This document shows positions 43,165 to 53,890 of a stretch of DNA of 64,000 nt, piece by piece. Below the pieces are notes generated by a model. The model was not told where the DNA came from. It did not search any database and was given only the letters and a program-made list of their open reading frames with translations. Source of the DNA: Piromyces finnis (taxonomy: Eukaryota > Neocallimastigomycota > Neocallimastigomycetes > Neocallimastigales > Neocallimastigaceae). Location of the stretch: positions 372,001-436,000 of the forward strand of contig MCFH01000016.1 in the NCBI GenBank assembly GCA_002104945.1, in the 5' to 3' direction. Each line of letters begins with the position of its first letter. The first letter of the stretch is position 1. A program made the translations under genes and the position numbers.

Positions 43165-44406
43165 TCATTCAAAAACAAAATCTTTGTTATTAAAACTTTT
43201 ATTGTGAAAGCTATTGACACTCCATAAAACAGCAGTATTGATAAGAGATTGGACTCTTCTAGTTCTATTTTTGTTGGAACCAAGCAAAGGAGCATAATAA
43301 GAGACTTTGCTTAAAATATAAGAATGAATTACTATGTTTTTTAAGCCAATAGGAACACAATTGTTGGTGAGGAAGTTCTTAAAAGAGAATAAAGATTTCT
43401 GAACTTTTTTGTACATATTAGACAGAATAGGAGTCAAAGAAAGATCTTCGTCGAATGGGATTCCAAGATAAGTATAGCAAGAAACCTTTGGAATCGAGTA
43501 CATACCGATGTAAAATGTTGGGTCGACATAACTAGGGGATCTATTAAAGTTGATAGGTTTAACAACAATAGTTGCACATTTATTTATTCCAAAAGACATT
43601 TCATTTAAATTTGCCCAATCAAGGACTAGATTGAGCATCTTTTGAAGGTTCTTCTTACTAGGAGCAATCAAAACAATGTCATCAGCGAAAAGGCCACCAC
43701 AACAACGTTTATTACCTAAGCTAACTCCAAGCCTTTCACATTTATTTAAAATATCATTGATAAAGAGGTTAAACAGTATAGGAGAAAGAGGACATCCTTG
43801 TCTTACACCACGGTTTATAGGGAATTCATTGGAAAGCATATCCAAGAAACGTGCACGAGCTTTAGAGGTAGAGTAGAGATTATTGAGAAAATCAAAACAT
43901 TTACCACGTATACCTAATTTATATAACTTTGTAAGGATATTAAAAATAGGAACTGAGTCGTATGCTTTTTTAAGGTCTAGAAAGGCGACATAAGTGGCTT
44001 TTCCTTTAAATTTTCTTCTTTGACAGATTTCTCTAATGGAAATAAATAAGCTAATACATTCTTCTTTATTGCGAAAACCAAATTGCTCAGGTCTTATAAA
44101 ATTATGAGAAAGAGCATACTTTGAAATTCTATTAGTTACAATTTTTGAAATAATTTTAAGACCTACATTGATGAGAGAAATACCACTATAATTATTACAG
44201 TCTGAAAGATCGCCTTTCTTTGGAATAGAAACAATGGAAGCAGAGTTCCATTTCAAAGGAAAGGAACCATTCCAGATTTTATTAAAAATTAATTTAAGAC
44301 AATTTCCAGCAGACTTATGTTCTTTCTCCAGTTCTTCGTTACAAATGAAAGCTTTGAAAAATTCAATTGGGATACCATCGGGACCTGGAGCCTTGTTATT
44401 CTTCAT
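43165..44406 (-). pseudogene. LINE copy 2: reverse transcriptase domain
   Basis: Non-LTR RT motifs are intact in this block: NNKAPGPDGIPIEFFKA, SIVSIPKKGDLSDCNNYSGI, motif A VAFLDLKKAYDSVP, motif B GVRQGCPLSPILFNLFINDI and motif C GGLFADDIVLIAPS with the catalytic DD. It is separated by frameshifts on both sides (about 44475 and 43150) from the endonuclease and C-terminal blocks. Confidence 0.92.
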
Positions 44407-44462
44407 TGACAGAACAACATTTCTAATTTCCTCAATAGAAATGGGACCATTTATATCCCATG

Positions 44463-45515
44463 CTATTTGAATTGGAAGGCTCTTTCCCAGTAACCACGAT
44501 TTAAGCTGTGATTTGTAACATCAGATGCAAGATTTTCATAATGTTCAGCCCAACATTTTAATTGTTCTTGAGGAGTAAATAAATCCTTGCCATTCTTGTC
44601 CTTAATAGTTGAAACATGGGAGGACGAATAACTTGGTTTGGCAAGTTTTTTAAGGCCTTTCCAACCTTGTCTAAAGCTTTTATCAATAAAATGTTTACCG
44701 ATAGAAACAATATTAGCTTTATAGAGATTGGATCTGAATTTGCTCTTAACCTTTTTGATGGTATTACATAGATTTTGGTATATGGAGAACTGGTTAAGAT
44801 AATTTTCCATGTCAGCGCAATCTGAAAGGGGCTTAATATTTTTGTAAGCCAGGTGTTTTTCATGTGATAAGTTTTTGATGTATTGAGGGCAATGGAATGC
44901 TGGACCTTTTAAATCTGCAGGCACAATGGCTTTTATTTCTTTACCTATAGTTTTGGAAGTATCTAAAAATCTTGAAACCATATCGTCAGCCGAAAGGCTA
45001 TCGCAATTAGCTTCAAGCTCGGAAGCTAGAACAGCAAAGCGATTACTAGTAAGAATGTCAGAACACTTTGTGTTACAGATATGACTTGACCACTTAAAGG
45101 TCTTCTTAGGCTTTTTGAAACCATCCAAAGAGTCATTTTTACAAGACACAAGGATCGGTTTGTGATCAGAAACATCGTGGAAAACTTCACAAACTGAAGA
45201 TTTGTTTATGTGTTCTGTCATAGCTTTGTTGTATATAATATGATCAATGCATGAAGATTTAGATCCTTTTTCCCAGGTAAAATTATTACCAGTTAACTCA
45301 GCCATAGTCCAATCCGGGAAGTGTTGTGATATATAAGATTTGATTTTAATAGCTGACATATTAAAGTCTCCTACAAGGATAGCTGGGTGGTTGAATTTGT
45401 TATGCGTTGTTAACCACTTATCAAGTTCATCAAAGGCAATTAATCTAGCATCCGGCCATCTAGTTTGCGGGAAGTAAATATTACCGATGGTACATCTCTG
45501 GTTCCAAAATGACAA
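44463..45515 (-). pseudogene. LINE copy 2: endonuclease C-terminal half and linker
   Basis: Carries the later APE-type endonuclease motifs: LVGDFNMS, SCIDHIIYNKA and VSDHKPILVS. A helical linker to the RT follows (ending LKCWAEHYENLASDV...). A frame break near 45515-45575 disconnects it from the N-terminal half. The linker also frames shift into the RT near 44475, where SLPIQ/AWDINGPIS continues in another frame. Confidence 0.88.
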
Positions 45516-45574
45516 TATTGTAACTGAAATGATGTACTTGATGATTTAGTATAAATCTTAGATTTTGGGCCGTT

Positions 45575-46336
45575 TTAGCCAGACTTTTTAGCCAGAAGAA
45601 ATTTGACCTCAGGCAGAAGTTTAGCCAGGAAAATTTCCTTATATAGAAGAGGTTCAGGAGTAAAGGAACAAGAATTATGAACACCAATGTAAAGTCCTCT
45701 CATACCTGGAACTTTAGGATTAGCACGTCTGTGTACTGGTTTATAGTTCGGTAGGCATGGGGAGGAAATTGCATTACCACAGAGGAATTGGCTGTTACCT
45801 ACTTCTTGAAGACAGACACATACAGGTTTGAAAACAGAGATGAAGTATAAAACACCGTCCTTTTTCTCAGGGTTCCAACCATTGATGTTCCAACAAGTAC
45901 ATAAGTTGAAAAAGGAAGCATTAGAGCTTAAATGACTAAAATAGAAATCGTCAGAGAGTGGACCAGTAGTAGATTTGATAGATCGTTTGTTTTTGTATGA
46001 TCTATTGTTTTTGAGCTTATCAATGAATTTCCAAGATATTTTACTAGAGATTGGGAGTTTTTCAGAAAGTGAGTGTATAAGTAACATGGCTTTAAGCGGA
46101 CATTTTCCATTGACTTTTAGAATGAAATAGGTACCGAGTGATTGTGAATATTTTTTGGTGAGGGATTGAAGAATATCATTGAAAGGTTGAATGTCCTTTA
46201 AAAGAAATTCCATTAGTCGTTGTTTTGACCATGAACTAAGATCATGGATAAAAATTAGATATGATTTATTGGAGTTAGATCCGAAGAAACGAAGACCACG
46301 TCGTAAGGTAGGTACAGTACAATTGGTATTGTTCAT
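45575..46336 (-). pseudogene. LINE copy 2: N-terminal domain and start of APE endonuclease
   Basis: Begins MNNTNCTVPTLRRGLRFFGS, a nucleic-acid-binding-like N-terminal region that aligns loosely with that of copy 3. It runs into CTCWNINGWNPEKKDG and PVCVCLQEVGNSQF, which contain the catalytic Asn and Glu positions of APE endonucleases. It ends by frameshift after RGLYIGVHNSC. Confidence 0.85.
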
Positions 46337-47575
46337 TTTGAAAGAACTTATTAAGACAATAGATATTAATAATTTGAAGTATTGATATAATGATATAAAT
46401 AAGATAATGAAATAAAATATATAGTAAAATAAAAATAATAATAGTAAAGACGGATATATTATATAGCTAGTGGATTATTTGTCAAACAATATTTTAAATT
46501 TTATAACTGGAAAAGGGAAAAGTGGCTAAGTTGTTGACAAACTTAGTTCTAACTCTACTGAAGACTTTAAACGGGAAGATAAATTTTGAATATCTATCAC
46601 TTTGGATTTCTGTATTATAACTGTATTTTGAAAGCTCTTTATATTTATAAGAATTGTATAATTTATTGGATGATTATTGTATTGTGTTGATTCTGATTGT
46701 TGAAATTGAACATTCATTTAGGTTGTTTATGTTGTAAGGTAGAGAGATAATAAGAGTGAAAAGTTGTTATATCAAAAATAATGGAAAAAAAGTTGAAGAA
46801 TTTTGGGTAAACATAATAAATTTTTTTTTTTTTTAAAAGATAAAATTGAAACAAGAGTAGTATTTACAATATAAAAATAGAATACTCGATTTTCCAGGAT
46901 AGAAGCTTTGATAATAAAAATGTTAAAGAAAAAAAGGTGTTAATACTTACCATAATAGTCCATAATAAACCTAATTAAGTTATACAGATATATAAATATA
47001 CATATAATATAAAGTATAAGAAATATATATATATATAGAAAAGAGATAGAAAAAGTATACAAAAGAATGTTAGTAGAAAAGAGATTCCTTGGAAAATCTA
47101 GAGTTACAAAAAAATAAGAAATAAAAAAAGATATTACTAGAATCATATAAAATCATAAAGGAAAAATAAAAAAGCCGCGCCCCTCGAAAATAATAAAAAT
47201 AGAAAAAAAAATAAAAGATTAAATATGATTATGTAATGAAAGCCGCACCCCACACGAAACTCAAGAATAAATGAAAGGAATAACAAACTAACTGAAAAAA
47301 CAAAACTATCTGACTAATCAACATATAAAGAATAAAAAAGGAATAAAAGAACAAAGAGAATAAGTAGTAAACTGGGATAACAAATTATCGATGAAAGCTA
47401 AAATAAAAATGAAATCAAGAAATATTCAAAATCAGTATTTAATACTACCGAATCAAACAATTTTAAGTTTAAAATAATATGTTATAAAAGTTGTTAAAGC
47501 AACTACTAAAAAAATAAGTTGAAGGTGTAAGGGATATATGATATAACAACTAACACTCAAATTATCGACTCTGTT
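46337..47575 (-). other. LINE copy 2 5' untranslated region
   Basis: 1.2 kb between the first ATG of the ORF and the 5' structured module. It contains a short minus-strand frame (46717-46526, 63 codons, no recognised domain) and two unusual GC patches AAAGCCGCGCCCC and AAAGCCGCACCCC at about 47172 and 47239. No other gene is seen. Confidence 0.6.
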
Positions 47576-47746
47576 CGCTCAGTACCATGAGCTTAGTCCT
47601 AATAATATTTCCAAATAAAGACTAACCAAGCATCCATTGCGCAATACTTGGATTTAATTCTTTCTACTCTCTCAGTACCATGAGCATGAGTAGACCCCCT
47701 TGAGAAACTACATTTATTAAATAAATGAAGGCACGTACCCAAGTGG
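47576..47746 (-). repeat. LINE 5' structured module, copy in LINE 2
   Basis: On the minus strand it starts at the element's 5' end (CCCACTTGGGTACGTGCC). It carries three inverted repeats: TCTACTC/GAGTAGA enclosing CTCA/TGAG, CCAAGTA/TGCTTGG (with one G-U pair), and TTAGTC/GACTAA followed by GCTCA-TGGTAC-TGAGC. It is homologous to 52647-52814 and 52816-52938. Confidence 0.9.
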
Positions 47747-47791
47747 GAATAGCAAAAGACATGATTTTGGTTAGAAGTTCCGCGGTTACCG

Positions 47792-48874
47792 TCAAGAATG
47801 GTGTTCCTTCGTTAGTACCAGATTGAATCTGACGCTTACAAAGTTCTTTCCATTCCCTTGAATTGTAATTAATATTGTTAAAACTTCTTCCCCCAAGAAG
47901 GAATTATTATCTTCACTATTGCTATCATTACTAATATTATTATTTCTACTACTATTATTATTATTATTATTATTGTTATTATTACTATTGTTATTATTAC
48001 TATTGTTAATATTATTAGTACTATTGTTACTATTACTATTACTGTTATTGCTATCTCTGCTGACATTATCAATTTCATTATTATTGATAAGACTATTGGA
48101 ATTACGTTGACTGAAAAAATTTAATAGATGGACTATGGAATCATAATGTTTAATACGGATATCTCTAAATGTTGGACAATCTAATAACCAATGTTTAATA
48201 CTTTGAACACCACACTTGCAACATGGACAGTAGTTAGGACAAACTGGATCAACAAATTTAACAGCTTTGGCAACTCTAGCATCCAACTTGTATCCGCTTC
48301 TTGCTTTCAATAGCCAGTAGAAGCCATAGGCAAACTCTGGGTACTCATAACATAATTTAATAAAATCTTTAGTTTCAATAAATTTATTATCATCATAATA
48401 TTGCGCTTTGATTGAATTCCCTTTGAGATCTTTCCAATAAAAGTTTTTAACTGCTTTAACATCTCCATGTTTCTTTAATTTTTTATCAAGTGTCCTACTT
48501 GATTTGCACCACGTGTATTTTCTAAATTTAGGAATGTAATTGACAAGGTATGAGATAATACAATTTGAGTTTTTCCATTTGTTAAAACATCTAACCTGAG
48601 CTAAAGCACATTTGGCTGACAATGGAGGAATATTCAAATCTTTTGAGATAGAGTATAAAGATATAAACGATACAGCTTTATGAACTCCGGCAACCCATCG
48701 TATTCCTTTGTTAACATGCTTCTGAGCAATTCTAGACCTGGCTTTGTTGGATCCAAGTAATGGTGCAAAGTATGAAACTCTGCTAATCACTTGTGAGTTA
48801 AGTACTAGCTTTTTGAAGGGAATAGGAATATTAGGATTTCTTAAGAATTTACTGACTGAGAAAAGCCCTTTCAA
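47792..48874 (-). pseudogene. LINE copy 3: C-terminal domain with zinc knuckle
   Basis: Contains VRCFNKWKNSNCIISYLV, KARSGYKLDARVAKAVKF and the knuckle CPNYCPCCKCGVQSIKHWLL...C, then an Asn/Ser-rich low-complexity stretch. The region just upstream (CYTYLGVPFDKNLSL) is in this frame, while the preceding RT frame ends at 48979. A frameshift near 48980 therefore splits the ORF. Confidence 0.87.
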
Positions 48875-48978
48875 AACCTTGTTATTAAGAGCTTTAATTA
48901 CTGGTTTAAGGGACAGATTCTTATCAAATGGAACACCAAGATAAGTATAACAATCAGTAGTTGGAATGGGTTGTCCTG

Positions 48979-50667
48979 CTAGTAAAATGTTGGATCTCTC
49001 TTGATCTGATTTTCTATTGATTCAGGACGAATCACCATCGTTGAACATTTCTGGATACCAAATTCCATTTCATTATACAAGGCCCATTCATTAACTCTTC
49101 TTAGCATCTTTTTTAAGCATCCTCTTGTTGGAGCACAAATAACTATATCATCTGCAAAAAGTCCACCACAGCATCGAGTGTCACCTAAACTGACTCCAAG
49201 ATCTTCGCACTCTTTAAATATATCATTAATAAAGAGATTAAAGAGAATAGGAGAAAGAGGGCAACCTTGACGGACTCCTTTCTTCACATCAAAAGATTTC
49301 GAGAACTGTCCATCTAATTTGACATTAGCCTTAGATGTTAAATATAAATTTTTGATGAATTGTAAACTCTTACCTCGGATTCCTAAACAATCTAATTTAT
49401 GGATAATATTACCGATTGGGACTGAATCGTATGCTTTCCTGAGATCTAAAAAGGCCAAATATGTCTCTTTATTATCTAATTGACGTCTACGGCATATTTC
49501 TTGGATTGAAATGAAAAGACTGATACTTTCTTCCTTTTTTCGAAAACCAAATTGTTCAGGTCTAATGAAATTATTCTTTAGACCATATTCTGAGATTCTA
49601 GTGGTGACAATTTTGGAAATCAACTTAATACCATTATTGATAAGTGATATACCTCGATAGTTATCACAATCTGTCAAATCTCCCTTCTTAGGAATAGAAA
49701 CAATACTGGATTCATTCCATGAGTTGGGGAAATCTCCATCCCAAATACGGTTGAATAATTTAAGAATAAAATTTAAACCATGAGCATCATTATCTGAAGT
49801 GGTATTACCGGAAGAATTATTATCTGTAGCATTATTAGAATCATTACTTGATGGAATTAATGCTTTGTAAAATTCAATTGGAATACCATCCGGACCTGAT
49901 GCTTTATAATTTGGAGTAGAGAGGATAGCTGACTTGACTTCATCAATACTAATATCTTGGTTGATATCCCACTCATCAAGCATAGGAAGTGAAAAACGTT
50001 TATTCATTGGTTCTTCATACCAATGCTCCAAATCAAGACTTACACCACTTGGATCTGATGCAAGGTTTTCGAAATGATCATGCCACACATCTAGTTGTTC
50101 TTCCGTAGCAACAACTAATTCTCCATTTTTATTTTTAATTGGTTGAGCAATAAAGAAAGAATATTTTCCAATTTTTGCAGTTTTCTTGATCCATTTCCAG
50201 GCCTTCTTAGGATTATGACTCTTCATATACTCACATTCTGTTTTAATCCAATGAAGATATTCTTGCTTCCTAAATTCATTACATCTTTTGTGGATGTATT
50301 CGATGAGCTTACGGTAGATTTTAATTCTTTTAATAAATTCATCTATATCATAAATTCTTTCTTTTTTAAATCTCTTATACAACTTCATTTTGATTTTTTG
50401 AAGATTAAAAATTTGTTGTGAAATATGAAATGAAGACTTTATAACATTATTTGCTGAGGTAATACTGAGCTCGTCTGCAATTGAAAAAGCAGTTGAAGTA
50501 AACTCTTTGGAAAGTTCATCTGTAGAAACATTAGGATCGTTGAATTTTGCTGAAAGTATTTGGAATTTATTATGACTGAGAATAGATTCCTTTTCCTCAA
50601 TACATTTTAATCTATTCCATTTCAGAATTTTCTTAGGAACATTAAAGTCAATAGAAAAATCATCCAT
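48979..50667 (-). pseudogene. LINE copy 3: linker and reverse transcriptase domain
   Basis: 562 codons: linker helices, then YKASGPDGIPIEFYKAL, SIVSIPKKGDLTDCDNYRGI, motif A LAFLDLRKAYDSVP, motif B KGVRQGCPLSPILFNLFIND and motif C GGLFADDIVICAPT. All catalytic Asp residues are present. It overlaps the end of the upstream frame by 46 nt, which marks a frameshift near 50660. Confidence 0.93.
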
Positions 50668-52049
50668 AGGAATAATTTACCATTAATAAGAAGTGGCTTA
50701 TGGTCTGATACAGGATAAAAATTATTTATAAATGATCCTGAGTGAATAAGATCTTTCATCTTCGAATTGATAAGAGCATGGTCAATGTCGGAAGATTGAT
50801 CACCTCGAGTCCAAGAGATAGTAGACCCTCTAAGCGGAAGAATTTCCCAATCTCCTAATCCATTAGTTGATAACCAGTTGGATAATTTTACTTTAGACAT
50901 ATTAAAATCACCAACAAGAATCGATGGATGGGATGAATGAGTTTGTAACCACAAGCGAACTTCTAACTTTGCATGATCAACATAGATGTTGTGATGACTA
51001 TGAGGCATATAAACATTACCAATCGAGCATTTGAATCTATTCCAGAGACTAAAAGTATAAATAGAAATAATATACTTTCCAGAGAAGTTTTCAAGTGAGG
51101 CTTGACATGAATTGTGAAAACCTAAATATAAACCTCTCATTCCCGGAACTGATTCGTCAGCTTTCTTGAAAAAGTGTCTATAGTTTCGCAAAGTAACACG
51201 ACAAGGATAATCTGTATTCGATCCAGAACCATTACCAGTTTCTTGGAAACATAAAAATAATGGTTTGAAAATAGCTGTGAAATAGCTAATGCTATCTCTC
51301 TTTTCGTGATTCCACCCATTGGTGTTCCAACTAAGACAAAAAGAAAAGTTATCAGGCTTGTTGGATGAGGATGAGGAAGAATTGTTGCTATTATTACTAT
51401 TATTAAAGTCATCATTATTAATGGATGATGCATAAGAGGAATAAGTAGAACTATTACTAGATGGCTGTGAAACTGAAGAACTATCAACTATTGAACTGTT
51501 ATCAGAGTTGATAAAACTATTAGAATTAATTGTTGAATGTTGAGATTGAAATTGTGTTTGCTGTAGATCTGGAATATTTTCATGATGGGAAACTTGTTGA
51601 AGATCTTGTTGAAGATCGGATTGTTGATGAGATTGTTGAACTGATTGTTGAAATGATTGTTGAATAGAATGTTGATGTTTATTAGAAATTAAAATTTTAC
51701 GTTTGAGAGTGGAAAAAGTGTATTTGTGATTCCTTCTACTACGAGCTGAAAAGGAAATTGAGGTAACTGAAAGTTTCTTCTTTAACATGTGTAAGATTTT
51801 AATACAATCTTTTGATGAACCATGAACCTTGACTAAGAAAAAGTGATCATTGAAAGTCTGAAAATATTTAACACTAATAACTGAATTAAATTTATCTTCT
51901 AGAATAACCTCGAGTTTTTCCCATAGCATATTTACTGACCATGATCGAATACCACGGATAAAGAAGGAGCGAATATCATCTAAGGGGATACCATAAGACC
52001 GGGTACCACGTCTGATATAATTCTTGTCTTTAATATAAAGGACTGACAT
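50622..52049 (-). pseudogene. LINE copy 3: N-terminal domain and APE endonuclease
   Basis: 475 codons beginning MSVLYIKDKNYIRRGTRSYG. A basic N-terminal region and Gln-rich and Ser/Asn-rich spacers come first. The APE-type endonuclease follows: CLSWNTNGWN, LFLCFQETGNG, LVGDFNMSK, SSDIDHALIN and VSDHKPLLING. Thus all main endonuclease motifs are readable. The frame leaves homology just after the SDH motif. Listed as a pseudogene because the polyprotein is interrupted. Confidence 0.9.
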
Positions 52050-52646
52050 GATAATAAATTCTAATTAAAAATATTGAATATAAAATAAATACTAATAAAA
52101 ATTATAAATATAACGTATATGGAAAAAAAAATCTGTCTCTCTCTCTCTTCTTAAAAGTACTGGATAGTACAAAAATTGTTACGATGCTTTGTTTAAAGTT
52201 TCTTTTTTTTGAATTCTAGTTGTAAATTTTCTTTAAAAATTCTAGTTTTGGTTTGTTGTTAGTAAATTCGAATCGCTTTTTGACACTAAACTTGTTTGAC
52301 TTTACTTTTCATTAAATATTTAAATTGGTAAAAAATTTGAATCAAGAATGTCGACACCAGAAAGCTTGTGAATAGTATTTTTACATGATGTAGAGTGAAT
52401 CAGTCTCTTACAAGAAACAATACAACAATAGCTACATGAATATAAAAATACAATGCAAATGCTAAAGTTGACTACATTGGATTCTTACAAGAGAAGAGTA
52501 GTACTACATGAATACATGAATAAAAGAAAAAATACAGCAACAAAATGTATTACTCTTCTAATTAAATACTATACAAACTTACCTGAATATCAAACATTCA
52601 ACTTATTCATCAAATACTCAATTCGATGAATAAAATGTTTTTTAAT
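52050..52646 (-). other. LINE copy 3 5' untranslated region
   Basis: About 600 bp between the ORF start and the first 5' module. It has a CT-rich stretch at 52134-52150 and repeated AGTACTACATGAATAC-like words near 52430-52520. No coding sequence recognised. Confidence 0.6.
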
Positions 52647-52814
52647 CGCTCAGTACCATGAGCTTAGTCCTAATAATTTTCCCTTAAGACTAACCAAGCA
52701 TCCATTGCGCAATGCTTGGATTTAATTCTTTCTACTCTCTCAGTACCATGAGCATGAGTAGACCCCCTTGATAAACTCCATTATTAAATAAATGAAGGCA
52801 CGTTCCTAAGAGGG
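52647..52814 (-). repeat. LINE 5' structured module, full copy A
   Basis: Homologous over its length to 47576-47746. Stems are TCTACTC/GAGTAGA, CCAAGCA/TGCTTGG and TTAGTC/GACTAA, plus the GCTCA-TGGTAC-TGAGC hairpin. The loop between TTAGTC and GACTAA differs in length and sequence from the LINE 2 copy while the stem is unchanged. Confidence 0.92.
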
Positions 52815-52815
52815 C

Positions 52816-52938
52816 ACCAAGCATCCATTGCGCAATACTTGGATTTAATTCTTTCTACTCTCTCAGTACCATGAGCATGAGTAGACCCCCTTGAGAAACT
52901 ACATTTATTAAATAAATGAAGGCACGTTCCCAAGAGGG
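52816..52938 (-). repeat. LINE 5' structured module, partial copy B
   Basis: A second, shorter unit in direct tandem with copy A. It lacks the TTAGTC/GACTAA part. It is closer in sequence to the LINE 2 module (AATACTTGG, GAGAAACTACATTT) than to copy A. Confidence 0.92.
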
Positions 52939-52998
52939 AATTTATGGATAATATTACCGATTGGGACTGAATCGTATGCTTTCATGAGATCTAAAAAG
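52939..52998 (-). mobile_element. 60-bp detached LINE reverse-transcriptase fragment
   Basis: Nearly identical to 49394-49453 in the RT domain of LINE copy 3 (AATTTATGGATAATATTACC onwards) and in the same orientation. It is joined directly to module copy B. It looks like a template-switch or rearrangement product. Confidence 0.9.
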
Positions 52999-53890
52999 TT
53001 TAAAGAACATATCATCAATCATCAATATTCACATTCACTGAATTATTAAGAATTATTGTTAACTGAATTATTAGAGTACCTTCAAAAATTCTCACTCACT
53101 TAAAATATTATTATAATGAATATAATAGGTTTAACAATAATTTATTTATCATCTTCCAACCCATCTACTCTCTAACCCTAATCATAAAGCCCTATATCTA
53201 TCCCTTTTTATATGATATTTTCCCCTTTTTTTAAAACAATTTTATTTTACTTTTATTTTTATTTACAAAAATAATTTTTGGTTTATATAAAATTGAATTT
53301 TTGATAAAATATATAAAAATAAAATAATTTCTTTAAAAAAAAAAGCAGTATATTTTTTCATTAGATTATCAAAATCTAATTGTTGAAAAAAAAATTATAC
53401 TAATTAAAGTTTTTAGTTTTGTTTTAATCTACTAAATTTATGTGCTTTTTGAGTTATTGACGCTAATAAATAATTAAAAATTCTATTAAAACTATGAATT
53501 GTAATAAATAATAAAATAAAATAAAAAAAAAGAAATAAATATTAAAAATTGAAAAGAACATTTGTTATTACTATAAAATAACAATTTAATTATTAAACTA
53601 TTTATAAATAATGAAAAATGAAATATTAAAATATGTTATCTGAAAATTAAAATATAAAAATTAATACTATAAATTTAAATTCATTTTAATATTATTTAAA
53701 ATTAAGCTATATACTTCTTAATGTTAATAATATTAAATTATCAATTAAATTATCTGGTGTATTGGTATTATTATTACATAATAATTAATAATAATACCTC
53801 TAAATATACGTTTATATTTATATATATAATATTATTTCAAGTAAATTTTTCATACTTTACTTAAAATATATATTTAGAATAGTAACTTGT
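52999..53890. other. Intergenic, LINE cluster to expansin-like gene 3' end
   Basis: About 0.9 kb, very AT-rich. The first part (to about 53210) has slightly more mixed composition and could be residual LINE flank; the rest is A/T runs. No gene seen. Confidence 0.55.

Larger units (their letters stand above)
41880..47746 (-). mobile_element. LINE copy 2, near full length, nested inside LINE copy 3
   Basis: On the minus strand: a structured 5' module (47746-47576), a 5' UTR of about 1.2 kb, an APE-RT-zinc-knuckle ORF now in four pieces (46336-41950), a short 3' UTR and a poly(A) tail (T at 41880-41895). It is bounded by an 11-bp direct repeat AATAGCAAAAG at 41866-41876 and 47747-47757, taken as the target-site duplication. 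The protein is clearly diverged from copy 3, so it is a different family. The ORF has at least three frame breaks, so the copy is dead. Confidence 0.88.
47747..52938 (-). mobile_element. LINE copy 3, main body
   Basis: On the minus strand: two 5' modules (52938-52816 and 52814-52647), a 5' UTR of about 600 bp, one APE-RT-zinc-knuckle ORF broken into three pieces (52049-47792), and the start of the 3' UTR. That UTR is interrupted at 47747 and continues at 41876-41492. It is the same family as copy 1. The true 5' boundary is uncertain because a 60-bp RT fragment abuts it (52939-52998). Only two frame breaks are seen, so the copy is fairly young. Confidence 0.87.

Noticed and set aside
46526-46717. 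63-codon minus-strand frame in the LINE 2 5' UTR as a possible ORF1
   Set aside because: Too short, no nucleic-acid-binding motif, and no counterpart in LINE copy 3.
52647-52938. CRISPR-like array from repeated hairpin units
   Set aside because: The units are 120-170 bp, without short regular spacers, in a eukaryotic retrotransposon; they are LINE 5' modules.
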